Below, one piece after another: positions 1-8,959 of a stretch of 36,991 nucleotides of DNA (positions are counted from its first letter, which is position 1; every line of letters begins with the position of its first letter). Under the pieces are notes generated by a model. It worked only from the letters and a program-made list of their open reading frames with translations. It searched no databases and was not told the DNA's origin. This DNA is from Pseudaeromonas sp041441555 (lineage in GTDB: Bacteria; Pseudomonadota; Gammaproteobacteria; Enterobacterales; Aeromonadaceae). Made by a program: the position numbers and the translations under genes. The DNA lies in NCBI GenBank assembly GCA_041441555.1, contig JASDSW010000006.1, forward strand, positions 1 to 36,991, written 5' to 3'.

Positions 1-60
1 ATTGAGCGCCTGAAAATGCGGATTAAGGAGTGCGAACGGCTGGAAGTCTTATGTCAATAA
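1..60 (+). CDS. C-terminal tail of a gene upstream of the VWA gene, probably a MoxR/RavA-type AAA+ ATPase
   Basis: An open frame enters from the left edge and ends at TAA 58-60, giving only 19 codons (IERLKMRIKECERLEVLCQ). It overlaps the ATG of the VWA gene at 51 by 10 bases, so the two are translationally coupled. ViaA-type VWA proteins are normally encoded right after a MoxR/RavA AAA+ ATPase, and the short charged helical tail would suit such a protein. The family cannot be read from this fragment; the identity is inferred from position only. Confidence 0.45.
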   Translation: MERLKMRIKECERLEVLCQ

Positions 61-1544
61 ACGCCGTTGACTCGATTGCTGACAAGACGCAGCAGCAACT
101 CTTTGCCCAGTATGAGACCTTGCTCTCTGCTTCGTCGGCACTGGCTGAGCAGATGCAGCAGCGTTTCAAGCAGTGGCGAACCGAAACGAAAGAAGTCTTG
201 GTGCGAGATTTTCCGCTGGCTGCTCAGCAACAAGAACTGAACGACTGGCAGCAGCAGAACCTGGCGGGTGCCCACAACAAGTCACATCTCGAACAGGGCA
301 TCAAGGCGTTTGGGGCGCTGTGCAAGGCGACAAAGCATCCGCCCAACCAAGCCTTTTGGCAGGCACAGTTAAAAAGCAGCCAGGATCAGGATGCGGACAA
401 CACAGCCCAAGATTTGCAGGTTGCGAGTCAACTGCTGGCAGCACAATGGCAACAGGTGCTGGATAAGGCGCGTCAGGAGTGGGAGTCGGCGCTGATCGCG
501 GAGCAGCGTAAGCAACTATTGGAGCAGTTGGAGAAGATTCTGAATGCGCTGCAGCAGGTGTGGCCGCTCTGCGAGGTGCTGGGGCTTGATCCTGGTTTGC
601 TATTTGACCTGTCAGAAGGGCAACTATCCGAGCAGGACTGGGCTCAGTTTCAGCGTTGGGCCTCTTATCTGGCCAAGGATGCCGGGGTTCGTGCCCTCTG
701 TGACTTGCTGGGAAAAGTGCGGCAAATCGAGCTGTCGGAAAAAATTGAGCGCGTAAAGATCTCGCACAGCGTGGATATAACGTTACCGGATATCAATTCG
801 CGCGAGGAGATAGTCGGTATTCGGCTGGGGCGGGATCTGGAGCATGTACTGCCCAGTGAGAAGGCACTCTTGGCGGATGCCGAGACCGCCTTGCTGTTTG
901 ATCTCAAATTTGTTGAATCCCGGTTGATGTGTTTTGACATGGCGGGCCTCCAGACCCAGCAACGTCATATCGAGCAGGAAGTCGATCGCACCGTCGAAGA
1001 GCAAGAAAAGCGCGGCCCCATGGTTTTGTGTGTGGACACCAGTGCCTCTATGACTGGCGCGCCAGAGACGATTGCCAAGGCGGTAACGCTGTTTATGGCG
1101 GCCAAGGCGCGTGAGGAAGAGCGGCCCTGCTATTTGATTAACTTTTCCACCCGCATCCAGACGCTGGATCTCTCCGGCGAGTTGGGCATGGCTGCCATCA
1201 TGGATTTTCTGAAGATGTCCTTCCATGGCGGTACCGATGCTGCGCCAGCCCTGGATCACGCATTAAAAGTGATGAAAAAGGATGCTTATCAGAAGGCGGA
1301 TCTGTTGATGCTGTCGGATTTCATCATGGATGATTTACCTCAAGAAACGCTGGCCCAGATCGAAATGCAACGAGGCAATGGCAACCGCTTTTACTCCCTG
1401 GTGGTGGGATCGGCCTATATGAGCCAACGGCTCAAGACGCATTTTGATCATGAGTGGGTCTATAACCCGGTGACGAGCTCAGTCCATGAGCTGATTGAGT
1501 TTCAGCAGCGGCTAAACCCGAACAAAGAGGACAGGATGGCATGA
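51..1544 (+). CDS. VWA-domain protein, ViaA-like partner of a MoxR ATPase
   Basis: The product is 497 aa, close to E. coli ViaA. A long helical N-terminal part (about 1-320) is followed by a C-terminal von Willebrand A domain (about 325-460). Its metal-binding MIDAS motif VDTSASM is visible, with the first Asp at about residue 329, and a later TD within FHGGTDAAPAL fits the usual MIDAS pattern. ViaA proteins are cytoplasmic and work with the RavA AAA+ ATPase, which acts as a chaperone-like motor. I chose ATG 51, preceded by GGAAG, over an in-frame GTG at 30. The gene overlaps its upstream neighbour by 10 bases and hsdR by 4 (ATGA), so it belongs to the restriction operon. A direct role in restriction is not shown; MoxR-VWA pairs recur in defence loci, which makes an accessory role plausible. 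Confidence 0.8.
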   Translation: MSINAVDSIADKTQQQLFAQYETLLSASSALAEQMQQRFKQWRTETKEVLVRDFPLAAQQQELNDWQQQNLAGAHNKSHLEQGIKAFGALCKATKHPPNQAFWQAQLKSSQDQDADNTAQDLQVASQLLAAQWQQVLDKARQEWESALIAEQRKQLLEQLEKILNALQQVWPLCEVLGLDPGLLFDLSEGQLSEQDWAQFQRWASYLAKDAGVRALCDLLGKVRQIELSEKIERVKISHSVDITLPDINSREEIVGIRLGRDLEHVLPSEKALLADAETALLFDLKFVESRLMCFDMAGLQTQQRHIEQEVDRTVEEQEKRGPMVLCVDTSASMTGAPETIAKAVTLFMAAKAREEERPCYLINFSTRIQTLDLSGELGMAAIMDFLKMSFHGGTDAAPALDHALKVMKKDAYQKADLLMLSDFIMDDLPQETLAQIEMQRGNGNRFYSLVVGSAYMSQRLKTHFDHEWVYNPVTSSVHELIEFQQRLNPNKEDRMA

Positions 1545-4500
1545 TCGGCACCCCAAAATTCCAGGAAGAGTACAGCACCAAGATCCCGGCGCTGGCGTTG
1601 TTAAGTAACCTGGGCTGGACCTTTCTGCCGCCCGAGCAGGCGTTAACGGCGCGTGGTGGCAAGCCGAGCGAAGTTGTGCTGCGAGAGGAATTACGCACGC
1701 AACTGGCCAAACGACGCTTTCCCTATGCCGGGCGTGAGCATGGGTTATCGGAGAAGACCCTCGATAACCTGGTCGCCGAAATTTGTTCGCCAGCGCTGAA
1801 CGAAGGGCTGCAGCGGGCTAATGAACGGCTCTATAACCACCTGCTACTGGGCATTTCCGTCACCGAGTTTGTCGATGGCAAGAAGGTCAATCCGACCATT
1901 GCCCTGATTGACTGGCAGCAGCCGGAAAACAACAGCTTTGTCTTTACCGAAGAGTTCAGCGTACTGCGCTCAGGCGGCGTCGATGCGCGGCGACCGGATA
2001 TCGTCTGCTTCGTCAACGGCATTCCGCTGGTTGTTATCGAAGCAAAACGCCCTGACGGCCACTCAGGACAGGGGGCCAAAAAGGGACCGACCATCGATGA
2101 AGGCATCTCCCAAAGCCTGCGCAATCAGCGGCACGACGAGATCCCGCAGCTCTTTGCATACAGTCAGTTGCTGCTCTCCATCAATGGCTCGGATGGCCGC
2201 TATGGTACTTGCCTGACGCCGACCACATTCTGGGCCGCCTGGCGCGAGGAGGATATTTCCGAAGCCCAGATGTTTGCCCTGAAGAATCGTCGTCTCTCGG
2301 CGCAGCAGATGGCCGCGCTGTTTGATCACCGTAAACCGCACGATCTGATCTGGTATCAGGATCTGGTCTCCTCCGGTGAGCTGGCGGTGACCGGTCAGGA
2401 TCGGCTGTTGATGAGTCTGCTTTCACCCGACCGTTTGCTGGAGATGACGCGCTATTTCACCCTGTTTGACAAGAAGGCGGGCAAGATAGTCGCCCGCTAT
2501 CAGCAAGTATTTGGCATCAAGCGACTGATCGAGCGCATCGATACACGCAACCTCCAGGGAGGGCGTGAAGGGGGCGTGATCTGGCATACCACGGGCTCGG
2601 GTAAGTCATTCACCATGGTGTTCTTGAGCAAGGCGCTGATCCTGCATGAGTCACTGAAAGCCTGCCGGATTATCGTGGTGACCGATCGGGTCGATCTGGA
2701 AAGCCAACTGAGCAAGACCTTTGCCTCCGGTGGTGAGCTGGCGAGTAAAAAGGATCGCGAAGCGGCAATGGCCACCTCGGGCAAACGGCTGGCTGAGCAG
2801 ATCGGTCGTGGCAATGAGCGGATTATTTTCTCGTTGATCCAGAAGTTCAACAGCGCGACCAAACTGCCGGAATGCAGCAATAACAGCGCGGACATTATCG
2901 TGCTGATCGATGAGGGGCATCGCAGCCAGGGGGGCGAGAACCACATCCGCATGAAGCAGGCACTTCCCAATGCCGCCTTTGTGGCCTTCACCGGCACCCC
3001 GTTGCTAAAAGACGACAAGACCACCAACAAATTCGGTCCTATCGTGCATGCCTATACCATGCAGCGTGCGGTAGAAGACAGAGCAGTGACCCCGTTGCTG
3101 TATGAGGAGCGCATTCCGGATCTGGATGTAAACGAGCGGGCCATCGACAGCTGGTTTGACCGGATCACCGAAGGGCTGAACGAAGAGCAAAAAGCCGATC
3201 TCAAGCGCAAGTTTGCCAAGAAGGGGCAGATCTACAGTGCCGAGGATCGGATCCGGCTGATTGCGCTGGATATTGCCAACCATTTTGACAAACACATCGA
3301 TGATGAGCTCAAAGGGCAACTGGCTTGCGACAGCAAAGCCTCGGCCATCAAGTACAAGCAGTATCTGGATGAAGCAGGTCTGTTTGAAAGCGCGGTGGTG
3401 ATGAGCGCTCCCGATTCCCGAGAGGGTAATACCGAGGTTGATGAAGCCGCCATGCCTGAGGTGCAAAAGTGGTGGAATGAACATGTCGGCAATCAGGATG
3501 AACAGATCTATACCAAGCAGATCATTGATCGTTTTGACAAAGACCCGAGCCTGAAACTGCTTATCGTGGTGGATAAGCTGCTGACCGGTTTTGATGAGCC
3601 GAAGAATGCGGTGCTCTATATCGACAAGCCACTCAAGGGGCATAACCTGATCCAGGCGATTGCCCGCGTGAACCGACTGCACCCGAAGAAGGATTTTGGT
3701 CTGCTCATCGACTATCGGGGCATCCTCAGCGAACTGGATACCACCATAGCCAAGTATCAGGATCTGGCGTCCCGCACTCAGGGGGGCTATGACATCAACG
3801 ATATCGCCGGCCTTTACGAGCAGATGAGTACCGAATACAAGCGTCTGCCTCATCTCTATAAGATGCTCTGGGCCATCTTCGATGGCGTTAAAAACAAGAA
3901 AGACATCGAACAGCTGCGTCAGGTTCTGGTTCCCAAGACTGAGGATCGCGATGGTGAGCTGATTGATGTGCACCTGAAGATCCGCGAAGACTTTTACGAG
4001 GCGCTGAGTGCTTTCGCCAGTTGCCTGAAGGTGGCGTTGCAATCGAGCACCTTCTTTGCAGACAAGAGCTTCTCGGATGCGGATCGGCAGCACTACAAAG
4101 AGACTGTCAAACAACTCTCCAGTTTGCGGCAGTTGGTGCGTCAGGATGCAGGCGAAAGCATCGACTATGACGAATATGCCGAGCAGGTGAAAAAACTGCT
4201 GAACAAGCATGTTGTCGGTGTTGAAGTGCGGGATCCAGAAGGTGTCTACGAAGTTGGCAAGATGGGGCTGACACAACAACCTGACGAGTGGAACGAAGAC
4301 AAGACCCGCAACGAGACGGATATCATCAAGACCCGGGTCACCCGGATGATTGAGCAGGAGCTAGGCGACGACCCCTACGCGCAGGAGGCTTTCTCCAAGC
4401 TGTTGCGTCAGGCCATTGAAGAAGCGGAAAAGCTGTTTGACCATCCGCTCAAGCAATACCTGCTATTTCATGAGTTTGAGCAGCAGGTACAAAAGCGCCA

Positions 4501-4837
4501 ACTGGACGAGATTCCCGAAGCCTTTGCTGGACATCGCCATGCGCAAGCCTACTTCGGTGTGTTCAAAAAAATTCTGCCGGAAGTTTTCAGCATTGTGGAT
4601 CAGCAGGTTCAGGATAAGTGGGTCAAACTTGCGTTCGAAATTGATGGCTGTGTCGATATGTCGGTCGCCGAACACTCCATCAATCCACAAAACATCGAGG
4701 CCGATATCCGCAAGAAGCTGCTACCCAGGATGTTTACCGAGTGCAAAGCCATAGGGGGTGGCATGGATCAGGCTAAGAAGATCGTCGAGATGGTCATTCA
4801 GATCACCCGCGTCGGTCTGAATCAGCATGCGGATTGA
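1541..4837 (+). CDS. hsdR: Type I restriction enzyme, R (endonuclease/translocase) subunit
   Basis: The product is 1098 aa, the usual HsdR size. The N-terminal nuclease shows the PD-(D/E)xK pattern: RPDIVCF (Asp about 153) then VVIEAKRP (Glu about 167, Lys 169). The SF2 translocase follows, with Walker A TTGSGKS near 350, Walker B IDEGHRSQ near 457, FTGTPLL (motif III) and GFDEPKN...QAIARVNR (motifs V-VI). A helical C-terminal region that would contact HsdM follows. In a type I complex HsdR pumps DNA past unmethylated sites and cuts at a distance. Start ATG 1541 overlaps the VWA stop by 4 bases. hsdM and hsdS are not in the window and should lie to the left, since HsdR alone does not restrict. 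All motifs look intact. Confidence 0.95.
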   Translation: MIGTPKFQEEYSTKIPALALLSNLGWTFLPPEQALTARGGKPSEVVLREELRTQLAKRRFPYAGREHGLSEKTLDNLVAEICSPALNEGLQRANERLYNHLLLGISVTEFVDGKKVNPTIALIDWQQPENNSFVFTEEFSVLRSGGVDARRPDIVCFVNGIPLVVIEAKRPDGHSGQGAKKGPTIDEGISQSLRNQRHDEIPQLFAYSQLLLSINGSDGRYGTCLTPTTFWAAWREEDISEAQMFALKNRRLSAQQMAALFDHRKPHDLIWYQDLVSSGELAVTGQDRLLMSLLSPDRLLEMTRYFTLFDKKAGKIVARYQQVFGIKRLIERIDTRNLQGGREGGVIWHTTGSGKSFTMVFLSKALILHESLKACRIIVVTDRVDLESQLSKTFASGGELASKKDREAAMATSGKRLAEQIGRGNERIIFSLIQKFNSATKLPECSNNSADIIVLIDEGHRSQGGENHIRMKQALPNAAFVAFTGTPLLKDDKTTNKFGPIVHAYTMQRAVEDRAVTPLLYEERIPDLDVNERAIDSWFDRITEGLNEEQKADLKRKFAKKGQIYSAEDRIRLIALDIANHFDKHIDDELKGQLACDSKASAIKYKQYLDEAGLFESAVVMSAPDSREGNTEVDEAAMPEVQKWWNEHVGNQDEQIYTKQIIDRFDKDPSLKLLIVVDKLLTGFDEPKNAVLYIDKPLKGHNLIQAIARVNRLHPKKDFGLLIDYRGILSELDTTIAKYQDLASRTQGGYDINDIAGLYEQMSTEYKRLPHLYKMLWAIFDGVKNKKDIEQLRQVLVPKTEDRDGELIDVHLKIREDFYEALSAFASCLKVALQSSTFFADKSFSDADRQHYKETVKQLSSLRQLVRQDAGESIDYDEYAEQVKKLLNKHVVGVEVRDPEGVYEVGKMGLTQQPDEWNEDKTRNETDIIKTRVTRMIEQELGDDPYAQEAFSKLLRQAIEEAEKLFDHPLKQYLLFHEFEQQVQKRQLDEIPEAFAGHRHAQAYFGVFKKILPEVFSIVDQQVQDKWVKLAFEIDGCVDMSVAEHSINPQNIEADIRKKLLPRMFTECKAIGGGMDQAKKIVEMVIQITRVGLNQHAD

Positions 4838-4852
4838 GTGGGGACAGTGCTG

Positions 4853-5632
4853 ATGAATGCTGCGATTGATTGTTCAACACCTTATCAGGCTGCCGAGCAG
4901 GGTGAACGGCTGAGTTTTAGTTATGGGGATGAGCGGATCGCCGTCGAGCGAGTTAGTCGTAACGCGAACACAGGACGAGTGCGGATCCTGGTTCATCCGG
5001 ATTGTTGTATCGAGGTTCAGGCTGGGGCCAATGTGTCGCAACATGAGGTTCTGGAGGCACTGAAAAAGCGCGCTCGCTGGATCTATCAGCAGTTACGCTA
5101 TTTTCGTTCTCTCAATGAGCATGTTCTGGCGCCACGCTATGTCAGCGGCGAGAGTTGCTATTACCTCGGTAAGCAGTATCTGCTCAAGGTGACAGAATCG
5201 GCCACGCAAAAGCAGCAGGTGAAATTGCTGGGTGGTCAGTTACAAGTCTCGGTTCGACAGTATGCGCCAGAGCTTGTTTGTTCATTGCTGCATGAGTGGT
5301 ACAAGGCGCGCGCGAAAGAGGTGTTTAGTCGTAGGCTCGAGGCGTTGCTTGAACAGACGCTCTGGGTCACCGAACGGCCGCCTATTCGCATTCTGACGAT
5401 GCGAACCCAGTGGGGAAGCTGCTCGCCAAATGGCCGTATCACGCTGAATCCCCACTTGGTGAAAGCCTCCCGAGACTGTATTGACTATGTGATCCTGCAC
5501 GAGCTCTGCCATATAGCCGAGCATAACCACAGTGAACGATTCTACCGACTGATGGGGCAAATCATGCCGGGCTGGGAACAGATTAAGGAGAGACTAGATG
5601 GCATGGCAGGAGTCTATTTAAGCGGAACCTGA
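4853..5632 (+). CDS. YgjP/WLM-type zinc metallopeptidase (DUF45) of the restriction operon
   Basis: The product is 259 aa. Its C-terminal third carries the zinc motif ILHELCHIAEHNHSERFY: two His and Glu in HELCH, and a third ligand His in NHSERF. This is the signature of the YgjP-like (SprT/WLM-related) family. The segment MRTQWGSCSPNGRITLNPHL just before it is also typical. Genes of this family often sit directly after hsdR in type I restriction operons, but their job there is not established; a protease or hydrolase accessory role is inference. I chose ATG 4853, which follows GGGGA, over a GTG at 4838 that abuts the hsdR stop. The gene is the last of the operon; the next gene is convergent, 16 bases away. 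Confidence 0.85.
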   Translation: MNAAIDCSTPYQAAEQGERLSFSYGDERIAVERVSRNANTGRVRILVHPDCCIEVQAGANVSQHEVLEALKKRARWIYQQLRYFRSLNEHVLAPRYVSGESCYYLGKQYLLKVTESATQKQQVKLLGGQLQVSVRQYAPELVCSLLHEWYKARAKEVFSRRLEALLEQTLWVTERPPIRILTMRTQWGSCSPNGRITLNPHLVKASRDCIDYVILHELCHIAEHNHSERFYRLMGQIMPGWEQIKERLDGMAGVYLSGT

Positions 5633-5648
5633 ATCCAGCTCAGACCTG

Positions 5649-5954
5649 TCATTCATTGGGTGGCGAAAGTTGCAGCAACATCTCTTGCTGCCTTTCTTTC
5701 GGCAATTTGGCCAGTGCGCAAAGAAGTTCAGCCAACAAGTCATCATCACAGTAGAAATAAGCCACCGGAAAACCCAGCTCCTGGGCGATGCGTTGCATCG
5801 TCTGGTAGTCAGGGGCGTGCTTGCCTTTTTCGTACTGGTTCATTCGGGCGCTAGCCGTGCTCTGCTCCATACCTAATCGCATCCCAAGTTGCTGTTGCGT
5901 CAGGCCCGCAGCCTTGCGTGCGGCTTTGAGTCTGATGGGTAGTGGGTTTGTCAT
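5649..5954 (-). CDS. Xre-family helix-turn-helix repressor
   Basis: The product is 101 aa. The N-terminal half is a Cro/CI-type HTH (RLKAARKAAGLTQQQLGMRL, then STASARMNQYEKGKHAPDY, about residues 8-55). The C-terminal tail is short and lacks a peptidase or ligand domain, so it is probably a simple dimeric repressor. It reads in the same direction as tnsABC, starting 108 bases past tnsC, with two perfect palindromes in between that are likely its operators. From memory, Xre-type regulators are a recurring component of I-F3 CRISPR-associated Tn7-like elements and control their guide and transposition genes. That it does so here is inference. Alternatively it regulates only itself or the restriction operon it faces. 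Confidence 0.8.
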   Translation of the reverse strand: MTNPLPIRLKAARKAAGLTQQQLGMRLGMEQSTASARMNQYEKGKHAPDYQTMQRIAQELGFPVAYFYCDDDLLAELLCALAKLPKERQQEMLLQLSPPNE

Positions 5955-5983
5955 GGGGTATCTGCTAGCTGAGGATCAGGTAG

Positions 5984-6033
5984 CTAAGATTTTCTTAGTC
6001 TTATACGAACAAGTGTACTAAGCAATACTTAGT
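5984..6033. promoter_or_regulatory. Twin palindromic operators upstream of the Xre gene
   Basis: Two inverted repeats of the same design, CTAAG-N5-CTTAG, lie at 5984-5998 (CTAAGATTTTCTTAG) and 6017-6033 (ACTAAGCAATACTTAGT). Their centres are 34 bp apart, about three helical turns. Between them, reading toward xre, is TATAAG, a possible -10. The arrangement fits autorepression by the Xre protein. It could also affect read-through from tnsC. Confidence 0.65.
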
Positions 6034-6062
6034 TTGAAGGGTAAAGAGGGGAGAAGTTCACG

Positions 6063-7070
6063 TTATCGCTTCTTGAGTAACTGGCTAATGGGGATTTTGT
6101 CGGTAAATTGCGTTGGTATCAGTACTTCATCTTTGCCTGCTGCATCGATCTCATAGCGCGAGTATTGCTTTACTTCGCACGTCTGGATCTCGTCGATAGG
6201 TTGCAAAAACGGGTTGACCTGGTCGGGATAAAACAGCGCAAAAGCATCGGCGATATGCTCGTGCTGAAGCGTCTCGGAATGAGCAGCCAGCGCCTGTTTC
6301 ACCGATTCATCGAGCAGATGTTTGAGTCTTCGAATGCTGCCATTACAGGAAGCAAATAGCGCGAAAATCGTATGTTTGGCTTCCAGCTTGGGTGGTGTTG
6401 CAAAGGGCATCCGTTTGGCCAGCCCCATGACAAAACGAACGAAACTCTCTGCATCTTCTGAAAGCTTGAAGAAGGGGATAGTTCTTCGCACCATGAGGCG
6501 CGAAGCCCACTGCGGCTCTTCGGCGATTTTTGCAGCCCATGGCATACCAACGAGCACAATCGGGATCTTGGCGGTTTCACTGATGTATTTGAGACGATTG
6601 GCGATCTGATTGCGTTTCTCGCGAGTCTTGTTTTCGATCAACTCCTGAAATTCATCGATGATGATCAACTCGGTTTCACACCGCTTCAGGCATTTAATGA
6701 GTGCCTCGGTCAGGCTTTCTGCCGAGCTTCTGTGCAGACGGTATTCGCTGCCCCATTGACCCAGATCCTTGAGTAGTTCGACCATGGTGGATTCGAGTGT
6801 CGGCTTACTCGGGATCCGGCTGACCAGTAGCGGTTTGCGAACAAAGCCATGGCCACTTTGTTCGGGAGACTGGGCCATATAATGGCGGAGCAGGGAGGAT
6901 TTGCCGGTTCCGGCATCACCTGTCAGCAGCATACAAATCGGCTCACCGGCGAACTGCTTGTCATAGCGCAGACGATCGAAATCATCCTGAATGATGCGAA
7001 GCAGCGGCGTCTCGACATAGCAGTCGATAAAAGATTTGAACTTTTCGGCATCGGTGCTGGATAGCTGCAT
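6063..7070 (-). CDS. tnsC: Tn7-like transposition regulator, AAA+ ATPase TnsC
   Basis: The product is 335 aa, close to the TnsC of CRISPR-associated Tn7-like elements and much shorter than the 555 aa of Tn7 TnsC. Walker A GDAGTGKSS is at 51-59, Walker B LIIIDEFQEL has Asp139-Glu140, and a sensor-like LVGMPWAAK follows. TnsC polymerises on DNA with ATP, links the target-selection complex (TniQ with Cascade, or TnsD) to TnsA/TnsB, and imposes target immunity. The ATG at 7070 shares its A with the tnsB stop (TGATG), so translation is coupled; a GTG further upstream at 7106 is less likely. The gene is last in the tnsABC operon. Confidence 0.93.
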   Translation of the reverse strand: MQLSSTDAEKFKSFIDCYVETPLLRIIQDDFDRLRYDKQFAGEPICMLLTGDAGTGKSSLLRHYMAQSPEQSGHGFVRKPLLVSRIPSKPTLESTMVELLKDLGQWGSEYRLHRSSAESLTEALIKCLKRCETELIIIDEFQELIENKTREKRNQIANRLKYISETAKIPIVLVGMPWAAKIAEEPQWASRLMVRRTIPFFKLSEDAESFVRFVMGLAKRMPFATPPKLEAKHTIFALFASCNGSIRRLKHLLDESVKQALAAHSETLQHEHIADAFALFYPDQVNPFLQPIDEIQTCEVKQYSRYEIDAAGKDEVLIPTQFTDKIPISQLLKKR

Positions 7071-8959
7071 CAGTAGGGCTCCAGGCCAGAGGTGAAGCCG
7101 TCCCAATCGTCATCAAGTTGCGGCGGGGTGGTCTTTGGCTGTATCGGGACATCATCCTTAGATTCAGACAGTTGAGGGCCGGACAAGAGACCGGTAGTCG
7201 TCTGGCTACCAATATCACGGTATTTGGCTATCTTGTTAATCCCTTTGGTATTGCGTTGTTTCAGTGTTTGACGGACTTCGGACAGTTCGCTTTGTATCCG
7301 GCTGTTAATATAAGTTCGCGCTTTAGCGAGGCTGACAACATCCATTTGTGTGTCAATAAAATCTCGGTGCAATTTCATATTGATCTGGTGTTCTTGCAGG
7401 CTCAAACCTTTCGTGTAACCTTCAGGATCAATACAAGGAACTCGTATGAACTTGCCAGCTTCCTTTATAAAAACAAACACATAAGATATGTCTCTAGGAT
7501 TTAGTTTTACGAGCACTTTCCGCTTGCCATGCGTCTTATCAGGATAATTCATCCGATAGGATGCCAACTCATCTGAGTCATAACGCAAGTGAAATCGCTG
7601 GATCCCCCCCCGTCTATGCGTGCATTGAAGACTGATACTTAATATGACTTCAAGCTTTGCCAGATCATCCTCAGCAATGGGTGCCGGTGGCAATTTATTG
7701 CAACCATATTGCCAAGATTGTATTGGGATATAGCGGTGCCTGCTATCAGGTTCATAGTGGTAAACGTCAATGATCCAGCGGTGAAAGATCTCCAAAAAAG
7801 TTGAAAACCGCATCACTGCATCTTTTTGGGGATCATATTCGCCTCTTTCTAAAACATTGGAGAATGTCTTGCCGGGAATCGGTTCCAGAAGTTTACGATT
7901 TATAGTGCCAAACATGCGCTCAATCATGGGCTTGAGCCAAGGTTTTCTAACCGGGTTGTATTGAATATTGATCCCCAATTCCAGACAAGACTGCTCCAGA
8001 CTTTTACTCCAGAACTCAACCCCGTTATCGACAACTAACGTCTCTGGTTTGCCATAGCATGGCCATTCGTGCTCAACGGTCGGGTATTTGTCTTTAACAT
8101 AGTTCTTTGGGGGAATGCAGCTGAGTAATGCGTTACGAACAGACTCATAACCAGGTTGGTTGAAGCTGAGATTAAAGCCGACAACACAATGGCTGTATGA
8201 GTCAATCAGTAGCGTTAGACAAGGCCGCCCCAACGGAACCAGTAAATCATCATCAAGCAGGATCAGATCCAGCGGCGTATGGTCAATCTCGACTCTCTCC
8301 ATAACGCGGCTTGGCGGTTTATGGCTGCTGATGGTCCTAAATTCCACATCAGCCATATATGAGCCTTTTCGGCTTTTCATAACTTGATAAGCCGGTAGCT
8401 TTTTTACTCTGTTGTAAAAAGCCATATAGGATATAGCCTTGATCGGATTTTCGACCACATTGAGGTTTTCTATAAGAATAATGTCGGTATAGCGTTGATA
8501 AGCAGAGGCTATTGACGGTTGTTCACCAACCAGAAAGCAGTGAACAGCTTGTTCAAAAAAAATCTCATCACTCGATGGCAGTCGACTTCTCACATTCCCT
8601 TTTTCTTGATGCTTGGGTATAAGAGCCGTCAGTTTCCTACCATGTTGATTATAATTTTTTTGCCAGCGAGCCAGAGTCCGCCAGTTTGGCACAGGTGGTG
8701 GCAATGCTTTAGCTGCTTCAACAAGTAACGGAACCAGATTTTTCTCTGTCCAACCGCCTACCAAATGCTCTTCAATCCAGCGGATATAGTCGAGACGATG
8801 AAGTGCTTGAGCCTTGAGATCAGCAGGAAAGCTATCAACAGTCGCAGATAGTACAGTTGGCGTTGTAGAGGCGAGATTAGGAGACTCTGGCGGGTGAGGA
8901 TTGGTAAACTCATCCTCAAATAATCCACTTGGCACCTCGATGGTCGGTTGAGCACACAT
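7070..8959 (-). CDS. tnsB: Tn7-like transposase TnsB (DDE recombinase)
   Basis: The product is 629 aa. The rve-type catalytic core shows the DDE triad: EIDHTPLD (Asp226), LVVDNGVEF (Asp311) and PWLKPMIERMFGTIN (Glu347), counted from ATG 8959. N-terminal helical DNA-binding domains precede the core, and a basic C-terminal region with a long acidic tail (DDVPIQPKTTPPQLDDDW) follows; such tails contact TnsC. TnsB binds the repeated boxes in both ends and performs 3'-strand transfer. ATG 8959 overlaps the tnsA stop by one base (TGATG); a GTG at 8971 is an alternative. The size resembles the TnsB of I-F3 elements. TnsA and TnsB are separate proteins here, not fused. Confidence 0.94.
   Translation of the reverse strand: MCAQPTIEVPSGLFEDEFTNPHPPESPNLASTTPTVLSATVDSFPADLKAQALHRLDYIRWIEEHLVGGWTEKNLVPLLVEAAKALPPPVPNWRTLARWQKNYNQHGRKLTALIPKHQEKGNVRSRLPSSDEIFFEQAVHCFLVGEQPSIASAYQRYTDIILIENLNVVENPIKAISYMAFYNRVKKLPAYQVMKSRKGSYMADVEFRTISSHKPPSRVMERVEIDHTPLDLILLDDDLLVPLGRPCLTLLIDSYSHCVVGFNLSFNQPGYESVRNALLSCIPPKNYVKDKYPTVEHEWPCYGKPETLVVDNGVEFWSKSLEQSCLELGINIQYNPVRKPWLKPMIERMFGTINRKLLEPIPGKTFSNVLERGEYDPQKDAVMRFSTFLEIFHRWIIDVYHYEPDSRHRYIPIQSWQYGCNKLPPAPIAEDDLAKLEVILSISLQCTHRRGGIQRFHLRYDSDELASYRMNYPDKTHGKRKVLVKLNPRDISYVFVFIKEAGKFIRVPCIDPEGYTKGLSLQEHQINMKLHRDFIDTQMDVVSLAKARTYINSRIQSELSEVRQTLKQRNTKGINKIAKYRDIGSQTTTGLLSGPQLSESKDDVPIQPKTTPPQLDDDWDGFTSGLEPY

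Noticed and set aside
5633..6062. Searched for tniQ, cas genes or an array beside tnsC
   Set aside because: Only the Xre gene and its operators are present; if these components exist they are left of position 1.
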